A stretch of 5,313 nt of DNA from JBCCMQ01 sp039179985 (GCA_039179985.1 JBCDED010000126.1:1-5313); one strand, 5' to 3'. Numbered from the stretch's first letter, positions 1 to 5,313 are shown. Notes: generated by a model not told the origin, from the sequence alone. Numbers and translations: made by a program.

Positions 1-631
1 GGCCGATCTGATGATGGTAGCGGGCAAGGAAATCGAGGCCTGTATCCAGCGCCTTGCCCAGATGGCGCGGGCCTCGGGCATCCACCTGATCATGGCCACG
101 CAGCGCCCGTCGGTCGACGTGATCACCGGCACAATCAAAGCCAACTTCCCAACCCGGATCTCGTTCCAGGTTACCTCCAAGGTCGACAGCCGGACCATCC
201 TGGGCGAGCAGGGGGCTGAGCAGCTTCTGGGGATGGGCGACATGCTCTATATGGCGGGCGGTGCCAAGATCACCCGTGTTCACGGGCCCTTCGTCAGCGA
301 CGAGGAAGTCGAGGAAATCGTCAGCGCGCTCAAGGCCAATGGTGCGCCCGAATATGTCGGCGGCGTCGTCGACGGGCCGGACGAGGATAAGGAAAGCGAT
401 ATCGACATGGTCCTCGGCCTCGGCGGCAACACCGATGGCGAGGATGCGCTCTACGATCAGGCGGTGGCCATCGTCATTCAGGATCGCAAGTGTTCGACCA
501 GCTATATCCAGCGCAAGCTGGCCATCGGTTACAACAAGGCCGCACGACTTGTTGAACAGATGGAAGAGCAGGGGTTGGTGTCGCCTGCGAACCATGTGGG
601 CAAGCGCGAAATTCTCGTCCCAGAACAATAG
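1..631 (+). CDS. ftsK: DNA translocase FtsK, C-terminal part (5' end outside window)
   Basis: This is the last ~209 codons of FtsK, the septum-associated DNA pump that moves chromosome ends through the closing division site and activates XerCD recombination at dif. The reading frame is open from base 2 and begins Ala-Asp-Leu-Met-Met, which normally follows the Walker B Asp-Glu, so the Walker A region, linker and membrane segments lie upstream of the window. Visible motor motifs include the segment LIMATQRPSVDVITG (about 79-123), the TRISFQVTSKVDSRTILGEQGAEQLLG block and the GDMLYMAGG turn. After a short acidic linker (DGPDEDKESD), the winged-helix gamma domain runs from about base 440 to the stop, with STSYIQRKL...GYNKAARLVEQME and the typical end HVGKREILV. 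In this family the gamma domain reads the polar KOPS sequences. The 3' end is intact. Identity is secure; the start cannot be judged here. Confidence 0.97.
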   Translation, partial: ADLMMVAGKEIEACIQRLAQMARASGIHLIMATQRPSVDVITGTIKANFPTRISFQVTSKVDSRTILGEQGAEQLLGMGDMLYMAGGAKITRVHGPFVSDEEVEEIVSALKANGAPEYVGGVVDGPDEDKESDIDMVLGLGGNTDGEDALYDQAVAIVIQDRKCSTSYIQRKLAIGYNKAARLVEQMEEQGLVSPANHVGKREILVPEQ

Positions 632-689
632 CGGTCCACTGCTAGCCGATAACATCCGCCTGTCTATGGCGGCGCCACGGCGGCTCGCC

Positions 690-695
690 TATATT
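690..695 (+). promoter_or_regulatory. Possible -10 element for lolA
   Basis: TATATT matches five of six positions of the sigma-70 -10 consensus. It would place transcription start near base 702, giving a leader of about 20 bases before the lolA start at 721. No convincing -35 hexamer is seen 16-18 bases upstream, where the sequence is GC-rich, so this promoter would need an activator or may not be real. lolA could instead be read through from ftsK. Confidence 0.3.
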
Positions 696-710
696 TGTCC
701 TAAGGACAAA
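694..710. promoter_or_regulatory. Perfect 17-bp inverted repeat in the ftsK-lolA gap (operator-like)
   Basis: TTTGTCCTAAGGACAAA reads the same on both strands except for the single central A: eight bases on each side pair without a mismatch. It lies between a -10-like TATATT (690-695) and the lolA ribosome binding site AGGG (711-714), so it would cover the transcription start region. That position and symmetry suit the binding site of a dimeric regulator. As RNA it could form a 7-bp stem with a 3-base loop flush against the ribosome binding site. No T-run follows it, so it is not a standard terminator for ftsK. I do not recognise the motif as the site of a named regulator. Confidence 0.45.
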
Positions 711-720
711 AGGGCAGACC

Positions 721-1323
721 ATGGACAGACGCAGATTTCTGATGCTCACGGGCGCGGGGGCAGTGCTGGCCGCTACACCGGCGCGGGCCGAGCTTATCCC
801 GCTCAACACCATCAGCGGGTACTTCAACAGCTTCGACACGGCGCAGGCCGATTTTACCCAGTATAACGCGGGCGGGTCGCAGTCGCGCGGCAGGGTCTAC
901 ATGCACCGCCCGGGCCGGGCCCGGTTCGAATACACCGACGAGAACAACCTGGTGATGGCGGGCGGCGGACAGATCGCGATTTTTGACGCCAAGTCCAATG
1001 CCGAGCCTCAGCAATACCCGCTGGCGCGGACACCCCTGAACATGATTCTCGAAAAGGACGTCGACCTTTCGCGCCAACGTTTCGTCGTCGATCACCGCGA
1101 AGAACAGGGGCGTACCATGGTCACCGCGCGCGACCCGCAGCGGCCTGAGGTCGGGACGATCCAGCTTTTCTTTGAGGCAGATCCCATTCGCCTGGTCCAA
1201 TGGACTGTGATCGACGAGACCGGTTCGCGGACGGCTGTCGTGCTGCAGGATTTCGAGACCGACGTGCGCCTGCCGTCGTCGCTGTTCAATATTCCGCTGG
1301 AGATGCAGAAACGCGGGCGCTAG
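721..1323 (+). CDS. lolA: Outer membrane lipoprotein carrier protein LolA
   Basis: This 200-residue protein belongs to the LolA family of periplasmic chaperones, which accept lipoproteins from the LolCDE inner-membrane transporter and deliver them to the outer membrane. Residues 1-23 are a signal peptide ending Ala-Arg-Ala before Glu24. It begins MDRRRFLM, which fits the twin-arginine pattern RRxFL. The mature part shows family landmarks: ADFTQ (43-47), the strand block GRVYMHRPGRARFEY (57-71) whose arginines lie where LolA uses Arg to bind acyl chains, the YPLARTPLNMIL helix (99-110), and a C-terminal LPSSLFNIP. Length is normal for the family. The ATG is supported by AGGG six bases upstream. 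It follows ftsK on the same strand after 89 bases. A GC-rich hairpin overlaps its stop codon. The family call is firm; use of the Tat route rather than Sec is inference. Confidence 0.93.
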   Translation: MDRRRFLMLTGAGAVLAATPARAELIPLNTISGYFNSFDTAQADFTQYNAGGSQSRGRVYMHRPGRARFEYTDENNLVMAGGGQIAIFDAKSNAEPQQYPLARTPLNMILEKDVDLSRQRFVVDHREEQGRTMVTARDPQRPEVGTIQLFFEADPIRLVQWTVIDETGSRTAVVLQDFETDVRLPSSLFNIPLEMQKRGR

Positions 1324-1330
1324 GCCCGCG
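1307..1330 (-). terminator. Probable intrinsic terminator of the lytic transglycosylase gene, overlapping the lolA stop
   Basis: CGCGGGC (1312-1318) and GCCCGCG (1324-1330) form a perfect 7-bp GC-only stem around a 5-base loop that includes the lolA stop codon. Read on the minus strand, the stem is followed by TTTCT (1311-1307), a short U-rich tail. It lies 29 bases past the stop of the minus-strand transglycosylase gene. Read on the plus strand the stem is followed by CTCCATG with no T-run, so it is a weak terminator at best for lolA. The short U tract keeps this tentative. Confidence 0.45.
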
Positions 1331-1359
1331 CTCCATGAAGATACTCGTCAGACCGACGC

Positions 1360-1950
1360 TCAGATCTCTCTGCAGGACCTGAGCTGGGCGTCATAGGTGA
1401 TTGCGCGGTCGCCCACGTCATCGGCCACGCGCATCAGCCAGCTTTTCTTTTTGTAAGACCCGCGCGCGTAGCCCCGGTGCCCTTCGTGATAGGCGAGGTA
1501 CTGGCGGCTGGCGTCGGTCTTGGGGATGCCATTGCGCGCTTCGGTTTTGTCCATGTACCAGCCGATGAAATCGGTGGCGTCATCGATATCGTTCCGCTTG
1601 GCGCGGCGCTTGCCGGTCTCTTGCTTGTACTCGTCCCAGGTGCCGTCCAACGCCTGGGCATAGCCATAGGCCGAAGACTGGCGGCCCATGGGGATGACAC
1701 CCAGCGAATACTGCAGCGGTGTCCGGGCATCGCCCTGGAATTTGCTTTCCTGATAGATGGTAGCCATCTGGACGGCGACCGGAACGCCCCATTTGCGTTC
1801 CGTCCGCTTCATGGCCTTGAGATATTTCGGGCGCTCGTCGGCAATGATGCAGGCGTTCACAAGCTTGCGCTCGGCGATGTAGTTGCCACTACCGCCACCA
1901 CAGGCCGTCAACACCAGTATCAGTCCGAATGCGCAAAGACGTCTGTTCAT
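1360..1950 (-). CDS. Small lipoprotein with lytic transglycosylase (SLT-like) domain
   Basis: The product is a 196-residue predicted lipoprotein murein hydrolase that would cleave the MurNAc-GlcNAc bond of peptidoglycan from a membrane anchor. Residues 1-16 are a short signal peptide ending in the lipobox LTAC, with Cys17 the lipidated residue and Gly18 at +2, suggesting outer-membrane sorting. The SLT-type fold is shown by IYQES (65-69, Glu68 the likely catalytic acid), AYGYAQ (94-99, motif GxxQ) and LAYHEG (152-157, in place of the usual AYNxG). Cys34 and Cys193 could form a disulfide. An in-frame ATG twelve codons upstream (at 1986) exists, but it would put a polar stretch before the signal peptide and overlaps a -10-like element, so the start at 1950, with GAGAGG just before it, is preferred. 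The gene faces lolA tail-to-tail and follows the AEC permease on the same strand. I assign the family, not a specific Mlt class. Confidence 0.82.
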   Translation of the reverse strand: MNRRLCAFGLILVLTACGGGSGNYIAERKLVNACIIADERPKYLKAMKRTERKWGVPVAVQMATIYQESKFQGDARTPLQYSLGVIPMGRQSSAYGYAQALDGTWDEYKQETGKRRAKRNDIDDATDFIGWYMDKTEARNGIPKTDASRQYLAYHEGHRGYARGSYKKKSWLMRVADDVGDRAITYDAQLRSCREI

Positions 1951-1953
1951 CTG

Positions 1954-1959
1954 CCTCTC
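1954..1959 (-). promoter_or_regulatory. Ribosome binding site supporting the transglycosylase start at 1950
   Basis: GAGAGG on the minus strand lies three bases before the ATG at 1950. The spacing is short but usable. It agrees with the lipoprotein signal peptide starting at that ATG rather than at the upstream ATG at 1986. Confidence 0.5.
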
Positions 1960-1984
1960 GCACGTTATGTTCTGTTTTTTAGAC

Positions 1985-2014
1985 ATTTTACCCCATCCGG
2001 GCGCGCCGACACAA
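1985..2014 (-). promoter_or_regulatory. Possible promoter for the lytic transglycosylase gene
   Basis: On the minus strand TTGTGT (2014-2009) and TAAAAT (1990-1985) are separated by 18 bases. The -10 matches five of six consensus positions and the -35 only the TTG. Transcription would start about 30 bases before the ATG at 1950 and exclude the alternative ATG at 1986. It lies in the 80-base gap after the AEC permease stop, so the transglycosylase may be transcribed on its own as well as by read-through. I see no good terminator in this gap. Confidence 0.35.
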
Positions 2015-2030
2015 AGAAAATCGCCAAGGC

Positions 2031-2912
2031 TCAGATCAAAAACGCGAGCGTTGCAGGCAGAAAGATCACCGACAAGAGGGTCGAGACCACGGCCAGTCCG
2101 GCAACAGAGGCCGAGTCGGCGCCGTATTTCTCGGCGATCAGATAAGATGTCACGGCCACCGGCGTTGCAACCTGCAGCACCAGAACGGCAAAGGCCACGG
2201 GATCGAGATCAAAGTAACCGCCGACAAAGGCAGCGAGGCCCGCGCATATCGCGAACTTGACGACCGACAGCGCGACCGGCAGCCGGAAATCGCTAATCTC
2301 CAGCCGCGCCAGCGCCACGCCCAGGGTGATCAGCATCAGCGGAATGGCCATCTGGCCGATAAGCTCAAGCGTGTTGGTGAGAAAGACGGGTGTCTCCCAA
2401 CCCCTCCAGAGAAAGAGCGCGCCCAGGAGTGTGGCGCCGACCATGGGCTCTTTCAGAGAGGCCAGCGGATTGCCGCCGCCTGACACCAGCCAGACGCCGA
2501 AGGTGAAGGAATAGACCGCCATGATTGCGAAAACGACGACCGCGTATCCGAGCCCCGCTTCGCCGAAGGCAAAAAGCGCAAGCGGCAGGCCAAGGTTGCC
2601 GGTGTTCCCGACAATCAGCGGCGCCATATACGTCCGCAGATTGAGCCGGGTTAGCTTGAGCAAGACAAAGATCGCCACCGTGACGGCGGCGTAGGCGGCA
2701 ACGGTGGCCAGCGAAAGGGCGGTCAGCGCCGCCGGGTCGATTTCGGTTTTCATCAGCGCCGTGAAGACAAGGCACGGAACCGACAAGGTCATGGCCATAC
2801 GCGTGACAAATTGCACGCGATACTCCAACCCCATCCGCATCCAGATAAACCCGATGGCCGCCAGAAGAAAGACAGGCGCGACGATCTCGATCACTGTCAG
2901 GACGAGGTTCAC
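2031..2912 (-). CDS. AEC (auxin efflux carrier) family permease
   Basis: This 293-residue integral membrane protein belongs to the auxin efflux carrier family of bacterial secondary transporters (bile/arsenite/riboflavin-transporter fold), which usually export or exchange small organic acids. The sequence holds about ten hydrophobic segments in the expected two-times-five arrangement with an extramembrane linker near residues 145-157. Family marks are VGNTGNLGLPLALFAFG (101-117), the broken-helix Asn/Pro motif of the first half, and QVATPVAVTSYLIAEKYGAD (247-266) in the second half, plus an early SVPCLVF. The GTG at 2912 is chosen because AGGGGA sits eight bases upstream and the protein then begins directly with the first membrane helix, as is usual; a TTG at 2951 would add a polar 13-residue tail and has no good ribosome site. 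It is divergent from hspQ. The substrate cannot be told from sequence. Confidence 0.9.
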   Translation of the reverse strand: MNLVLTVIEIVAPVFLLAAIGFIWMRMGLEYRVQFVTRMAMTLSVPCLVFTALMKTEIDPAALTALSLATVAAYAAVTVAIFVLLKLTRLNLRTYMAPLIVGNTGNLGLPLALFAFGEAGLGYAVVVFAIMAVYSFTFGVWLVSGGGNPLASLKEPMVGATLLGALFLWRGWETPVFLTNTLELIGQMAIPLMLITLGVALARLEISDFRLPVALSVVKFAICAGLAAFVGGYFDLDPVAFAVLVLQVATPVAVTSYLIAEKYGADSASVAGLAVVSTLLSVIFLPATLAFLI

Positions 2913-2920
2913 AGACTGTT

Positions 2921-2926
2921 TCCCCT
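2921..2926 (-). promoter_or_regulatory. Ribosome binding site deciding the GTG start of the AEC permease
   Basis: AGGGGA on the minus strand lies eight bases before the GTG at 2912. The upstream TTG at 2951 has only GACGGG directly against it. The site therefore favours the shorter 293-residue protein. Confidence 0.55.
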
Positions 2927-2944
2927 GTTTGAGGCGCTGGTTGA

Positions 2945-2973
2945 TGGACAACCCGTCAGACGCTGCATATACA
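2945..2973 (+). promoter_or_regulatory. Promoter-like sequence for hspQ in the divergent control region
   Basis: TGGACA (2945-2950, five of six to the -35 consensus) and TATACA (2968-2973, four of six) are 17 bases apart. Transcription would start close to 2980, just before the hspQ ribosome binding site AGGGG at 2982-2986. The overlapping CATATA (2966-2971) also resembles the CATNTA core of sigma-32 -10 elements, which would suit a heat-shock gene, but the matching CTTGAAA -35 is not clear. On the other strand the same bases read TATATG, a possible -10 for the divergent permease gene. Confidence 0.4.
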
Positions 2974-2995
2974 CGTTGGTCAGGGGCTGTATGAC

Positions 2996-3322
2996 ATGCT
3001 GAGAACGCGTGCTAAATATCACTTGGGCCAGGTGGTCCGTCACCGGAAACATCCGTTCCGCGGAGTCGTTTTTGACGTAGACGCCATCTTCTCCAACACC
3101 GAGGAATGGTATCAGGCCATTCCAGAGGAAAACCGTCCGTCCAAGGACCAACCGTTTTATCATCTGCTGGCAGAGAACGACCAGAGCTACTATGTGGCCT
3201 ACGTTTCGGAACAGAATCTGGTTGCGGATTACTCTGGGCAACCTGTGGATCATCCGGATGTCTCCGACCTGTTCGGCGAGTTTGAGAATGGATCCTACCC
3301 CCTGCACTTCCAGCTGAACTAA
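2996..3322 (+). CDS. hspQ: Heat shock protein HspQ (YccV-like / hemimethylated-DNA-binding family)
   Basis: This 108-residue cytoplasmic protein is HspQ. In Escherichia coli this is a sigma-32-controlled heat-shock protein reported to promote decay of mutant DnaA and to act as a specificity-enhancing factor and substrate of Lon protease. The whole protein is one YccV-like domain: KYHLGQVVRHRKHPFRGVVFDVD (7-29) forms the conserved first strands, KDQPFYHLLAEN (50-61) and YVAYVSEQNL (66-75) follow, and DHPDVSDLF (85-93) begins the C-terminal part. Length is close to the usual 100-110. ATG at 2996 has AGGGG nine bases upstream; the nearby ATG at 2991 is out of frame and stops at once. It is divergent from the AEC gene and ends six bases from the end of the convergent rhodanese gene. 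Family assignment is strong; the Lon/DnaA role is carried over from the enterobacterial protein. Confidence 0.92.
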   Translation: MLRTRAKYHLGQVVRHRKHPFRGVVFDVDAIFSNTEEWYQAIPEENRPSKDQPFYHLLAENDQSYYVAYVSEQNLVADYSGQPVDHPDVSDLFGEFENGSYPLHFQLN

Positions 3323-3328
3323 GCGGGC

Positions 3329-3709
3329 CTAGTCGACGGGTTTCCCGGCGGCTTGCCACGCCGAAAACCCGCCGTCGAGTTCTGCGATGTTCTCGGCGCC
3401 CATGTCCTGCAGCGTTTTGACCGACAGGGCCGAACGCCAGGCGCTCGCGCAGAACAGAACCAGTGTCTTTTCGGTTTTCAGCGCCTCTTTGTGATAGGGG
3501 CTTGCCGGGTCGATCCAGAACTCCAGCATCCCGCGCGGCGCATGGAAAGCACCGGGGATGCGCCCCGTGCGCTCTAACTCGCGCGGGTCGCGTATGTCGA
3601 CGAGCAGCATCTCGCCCTTTGCGACGCCCTCCGCCACCTCCTCTACCGGCAGCGTGGTGATTTCGGTTTTGGCCCGTGCGACCAGATCCTTGACCGGTGT
3701 CAGTGCCAT
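3329..3709 (-). CDS. Single-domain rhodanese-like protein
   Basis: This 126-residue cytoplasmic protein is a single rhodanese domain, the fold that carries a persulfide on an active-site cysteine and passes sulfur to thiophilic acceptors. Visible marks are LLVDIRDPRELERTGRIPGA (35-54), with the DxRxxxE and HIPGA-like motifs, and the active-site loop starting at Cys87: CASAWRS, a six-residue CxxxxR loop ending in Arg92 as in sulfurtransferases. GGFSAW (113-118) closes the domain. A helical N-terminal extension of about 20 residues precedes it. The start ATG lies four bases after the stop of the upstream GGT-family gene, and its likely ribosome site TAGGA (3724-3720) lies inside that gene's last codons, so the two are probably translationally coupled. 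Its sulfur acceptor is unknown. Confidence 0.9.
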   Translation of the reverse strand: MALTPVKDLVARAKTEITTLPVEEVAEGVAKGEMLLVDIRDPRELERTGRIPGAFHAPRGMLEFWIDPASPYHKEALKTEKTLVLFCASAWRSALSVKTLQDMGAENIAELDGGFSAWQAAGKPVD

Positions 3710-3713
3710 GTCG

Positions 3714-5294
3714 TCAGTATCCTAACGCGCAGCCATCTTTACGTGGATCTGACCCGCCTTCGAGAACGCCTGTATCCGCATCGATCCGGATCGCCTGCGC
3801 GCCGCCGATGGCTGTGGGCGGGTCGACTACGGTGTGGCCGAGTTCAGTCAGCCGCGCCTTCACCGCATCGGAGTACCCGTTCTCGACCCGCAGATCGCCC
3901 TTCTCGGAAAAACAGCGCGGTCCGTCGATGGCCGTTTGGACATCCATGCCGAAGTCTTCAATATTCGAGACAAACCGCGCGTGCCCATGGGCCTGGTACT
4001 GGCCGCCCATGACCCCAAAGGGCATCTCGACGCGGCCCTTGCGCGTGACAATCCCGGGAATGATCGTGTGCATCGGACGCTTGCCGCCAGCCGCTTCATT
4101 GGGATGGCCCTCTTCCAGCGTGAATCCCGCCCCGCGGTTGTGCAAGAGGATGCCGAACTTGGGCGAGGCGATGCCCGAACCGAAGCTATCGAAGATCGAA
4201 TAAATCAGAGACACGGCCATCCGATCCCGGTCGACGACCGTGATATAGATCGTTTCCCGGTGGACCGCCTCTGTGACGTCGCGTGCGTTGGGCAGGGCCC
4301 GGTTGGGATCTATGAGCGCGGCAAGCGCTTCGGCGGTCTCGGGCGCCAACATGTGGGCGACACGCTCGGAATGATCCGCATCGCCCACAAACCGGTTGCG
4401 GGCGTCATAGGCGAGCTTTGCGGCTTCTGTTTCGAGATGTGCGCGCTCGGCGCCAAATGGGTCGAGCGCCGCCAGATCGAAATGCGACAGAACATTCATC
4501 AGCAGGATTGCTGCCGCGCCCTGCCCGTTGGGCGGATGCTCCCAGACCTGGGCGGTTTTATAGTTGCCGGAGATTGGCTGCGTGTACTCGCAGGCGACCG
4601 CCGAGAAATCGGCGGCAGTATGGACTCCGCCCGCCGCCGTCAGGCCTGACAGCAAGTCCTCGGCTACGTCGCCTTCGTAAAAGGCTTTGCGCCCATCTCT
4701 GGCCAGACGGCGCAACACTTCGGCCTGCCCGGGCGCGCGGAACACTGTGCCGGGGACGGGCGTGGTGCCACTGGTGAGGTAGTAGTTCTGCGCGACCGGA
4801 GACAGGTTGTTTGCCTCGCGTGCCCAGTCAAAGGCAACCCGCGGCGCCACCGGCACACCCTCCTCGGCATAGCGGATGGCCGGTGCAAGGCAGCGGTCGA
4901 GCTCCAGTTTGCCGTGATCTTCGGACAGCCGGCAAAAGGCGTCGACGGCGCCGGGCAGAGTGACGGCCGCTGCGCTCTGGCGGGGAACGACGCTGTGGCC
5001 AGCTGCACGTAATGCCGCGGCCGACAGCGCTGCAGGCGCACGGCCTGATCCGTTCAGCGCAAGGATTTCACGACCGCCCGCGGGGGAGAAGAGGACAAAG
5101 CAGTCGCCGCCCAGCCCCGTCATATGCGGTTCACAGAGCCCCAGCAGGACGGCCCCTGCAATGGAGGCATCCACGGCGTTTCCACCCGCCTCCAGAGTTT
5201 CGACGGCGACCTTCGCGGCAAGCGGATGTGATGTTGCGCACATCCCGTTCGAGGCAAAGACGGGCGAACGGCCGGGCAAGTGAAAATCGCGCAT
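3714..5294 (-). CDS. Gamma-glutamyltransferase family protein (cytosolic, non-classical)
   Basis: This 526-residue Ntn-hydrolase of the GGT family should self-cleave before Thr348 (in HRETIYITVVD) to give large (1-347) and small (348-526) subunits. Family motifs in order are GGNAVDASIA (38-47), HMTGLGGDCF (57-66), SGRAP with Arg85 at the donor-carboxylate position, HPPNGQG (253-259), SFGSGI (370-375), GKRPMHTIIPGIV (404-416), MGGQYQ (429-434, oxyanion glycines) and GGSDPRKDGCALGY at the end. Set against E. coli GGT from memory, the catalytic Thr and glycines are kept, but donor-binding Thr409, Asn411, Gln430, Asp433 and Ser462 correspond to Ser366, Phe368, Arg387, Gly390 and His409. That pattern fits the YwrD/cephalosporin-acylase-like branch. 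There is no signal peptide, so it is probably cytosolic, unlike classical periplasmic GGT. ATG at 5294 has a strong AAGGGAGGT ribosome site. It is the first visible gene of an operon with the rhodanese. Glutathione need not be the substrate. Confidence 0.93.
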   Translation of the reverse strand: MRDFHLPGRSPVFASNGMCATSHPLAAKVAVETLEAGGNAVDASIAGAVLLGLCEPHMTGLGGDCFVLFSPAGGREILALNGSGRAPAALSAAALRAAGHSVVPRQSAAAVTLPGAVDAFCRLSEDHGKLELDRCLAPAIRYAEEGVPVAPRVAFDWAREANNLSPVAQNYYLTSGTTPVPGTVFRAPGQAEVLRRLARDGRKAFYEGDVAEDLLSGLTAAGGVHTAADFSAVACEYTQPISGNYKTAQVWEHPPNGQGAAAILLMNVLSHFDLAALDPFGAERAHLETEAAKLAYDARNRFVGDADHSERVAHMLAPETAEALAALIDPNRALPNARDVTEAVHRETIYITVVDRDRMAVSLIYSIFDSFGSGIASPKFGILLHNRGAGFTLEEGHPNEAAGGKRPMHTIIPGIVTRKGRVEMPFGVMGGQYQAHGHARFVSNIEDFGMDVQTAIDGPRCFSEKGDLRVENGYSDAVKARLTELGHTVVDPPTAIGGAQAIRIDADTGVLEGGSDPRKDGCALGY

Positions 5295-5297
5295 GAA

Positions 5298-5306
5298 ACC
5301 TCCCTT
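5298..5306 (-). promoter_or_regulatory. Strong ribosome binding site of the GGT-family gene
   Basis: AAGGGAGGT on the minus strand lies three bases before the ATG at 5294 and is the closest to a full anti-16S match seen in the window. It fixes the start of the GGT-family protein without a signal peptide. The promoter must lie beyond the window edge. Confidence 0.75.
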
Positions 5307-5313
5307 TAGCGAC

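Noticed and set aside
667..677. TGGCG-G-CGCCA inverted repeat upstream of lolA
   Set aside because: Only five GC-rich base pairs per arm; such short repeats are common at this composition and no T-run follows.
1335..1382. ATGAAGATA after lolA, resembling the first codons (MKI) of exonuclease III
   Set aside because: Only three residues agree, the frame stops after 15 codons, there is no ribosome site, and it overlaps the end of the transglycosylase gene. Not enough to call a pseudogene remnant.
1951..1986. Longer transglycosylase start at the ATG ending at 1986
   Set aside because: It would put twelve polar residues before a good lipoprotein signal peptide and overlaps the likely -10 element.
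2009..2030. Possible terminator after the AEC permease stop (GCCTTGGC followed by TTTTCTTT on the minus strand)
   Set aside because: The stem would have three base pairs and a two-base loop, which is not a stable hairpin.
1477..2145. A 222-codon plus-strand open frame across the transglycosylase and the end of the permease gene
   Set aside because: It runs antisense to two recognisable genes and their gap, and its translation matches no family I know.
3337..3347. CGGG-TTT-CCCG small hairpin at the end of the rhodanese gene
   Set aside because: Four-base-pair stem inside coding sequence with no T-run on either side; not a credible terminator for hspQ.
4290..4526. FtsK-orienting KOPS octamers GGGCAGGG at 4290-4297 (plus) and 4519-4526 (minus)
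   Set aside because: There is one on each strand, inside GC-rich coding sequence, so there is no polarity signal; chance matches are expected.
3834..4649. A 271-codon plus-strand open frame opposite the GGT-family gene
   Set aside because: It is antisense to a gene with continuous family motifs, shows no recognisable domain, and long antisense frames are expected in GC-rich DNA.

Overview
This window is ordinary chromosomal sequence from an alphaproteobacterium, most likely a member of the Roseobacter group/Rhodobacteraceae. That placement is inferred from the GC-rich coding sequence and from how the FtsK, LolA, HspQ and GGT-family proteins read; it has not been tested by database search. 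I see no RNA gene, insertion sequence, CRISPR array, phage gene or attachment site. Coding density is very high, and no gene-free stretch exceeds about 90 bases.

Layout. (i) Positions 1-1323, plus strand: the 3' end of ftsK (DNA translocase, C-terminal motor plus gamma domain), then an 89-base gap and lolA (periplasmic lipoprotein carrier). The gap holds a perfect 17-base inverted repeat next to a -10-like element. (ii) Positions 1360-2912, minus strand: an AEC-family permease followed by a small lipoprotein lytic transglycosylase. The transglycosylase has its own promoter-like sequence, and a GC-rich hairpin overlapping the lolA stop codon probably ends its transcript. (iii) Positions 2996-3322, plus strand: hspQ, divergent from the permease across a short shared control region. 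(iv) Positions 3329-5294, minus strand: a two-gene operon of a GGT-family Ntn-hydrolase and a single-domain rhodanese, separated by 4 bases and tail-to-tail with hspQ with only 6 bases between.

Functionally the genes are a mix of housekeeping roles: chromosome segregation (FtsK), envelope biogenesis (LolA and the transglycosylase), proteolysis/heat shock (HspQ), transport (AEC), and possibly sulfur or gamma-glutamyl metabolism (GGT family plus rhodanese). The points most worth a second look are the palindrome before lolA, a GGT homologue that keeps its catalytic threonine but lacks several donor-binding residues of classical GGT and any signal peptide, its tight coupling to a rhodanese, and a Tat-like signal on LolA. 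I found no evidence for a previously undescribed multi-gene system.
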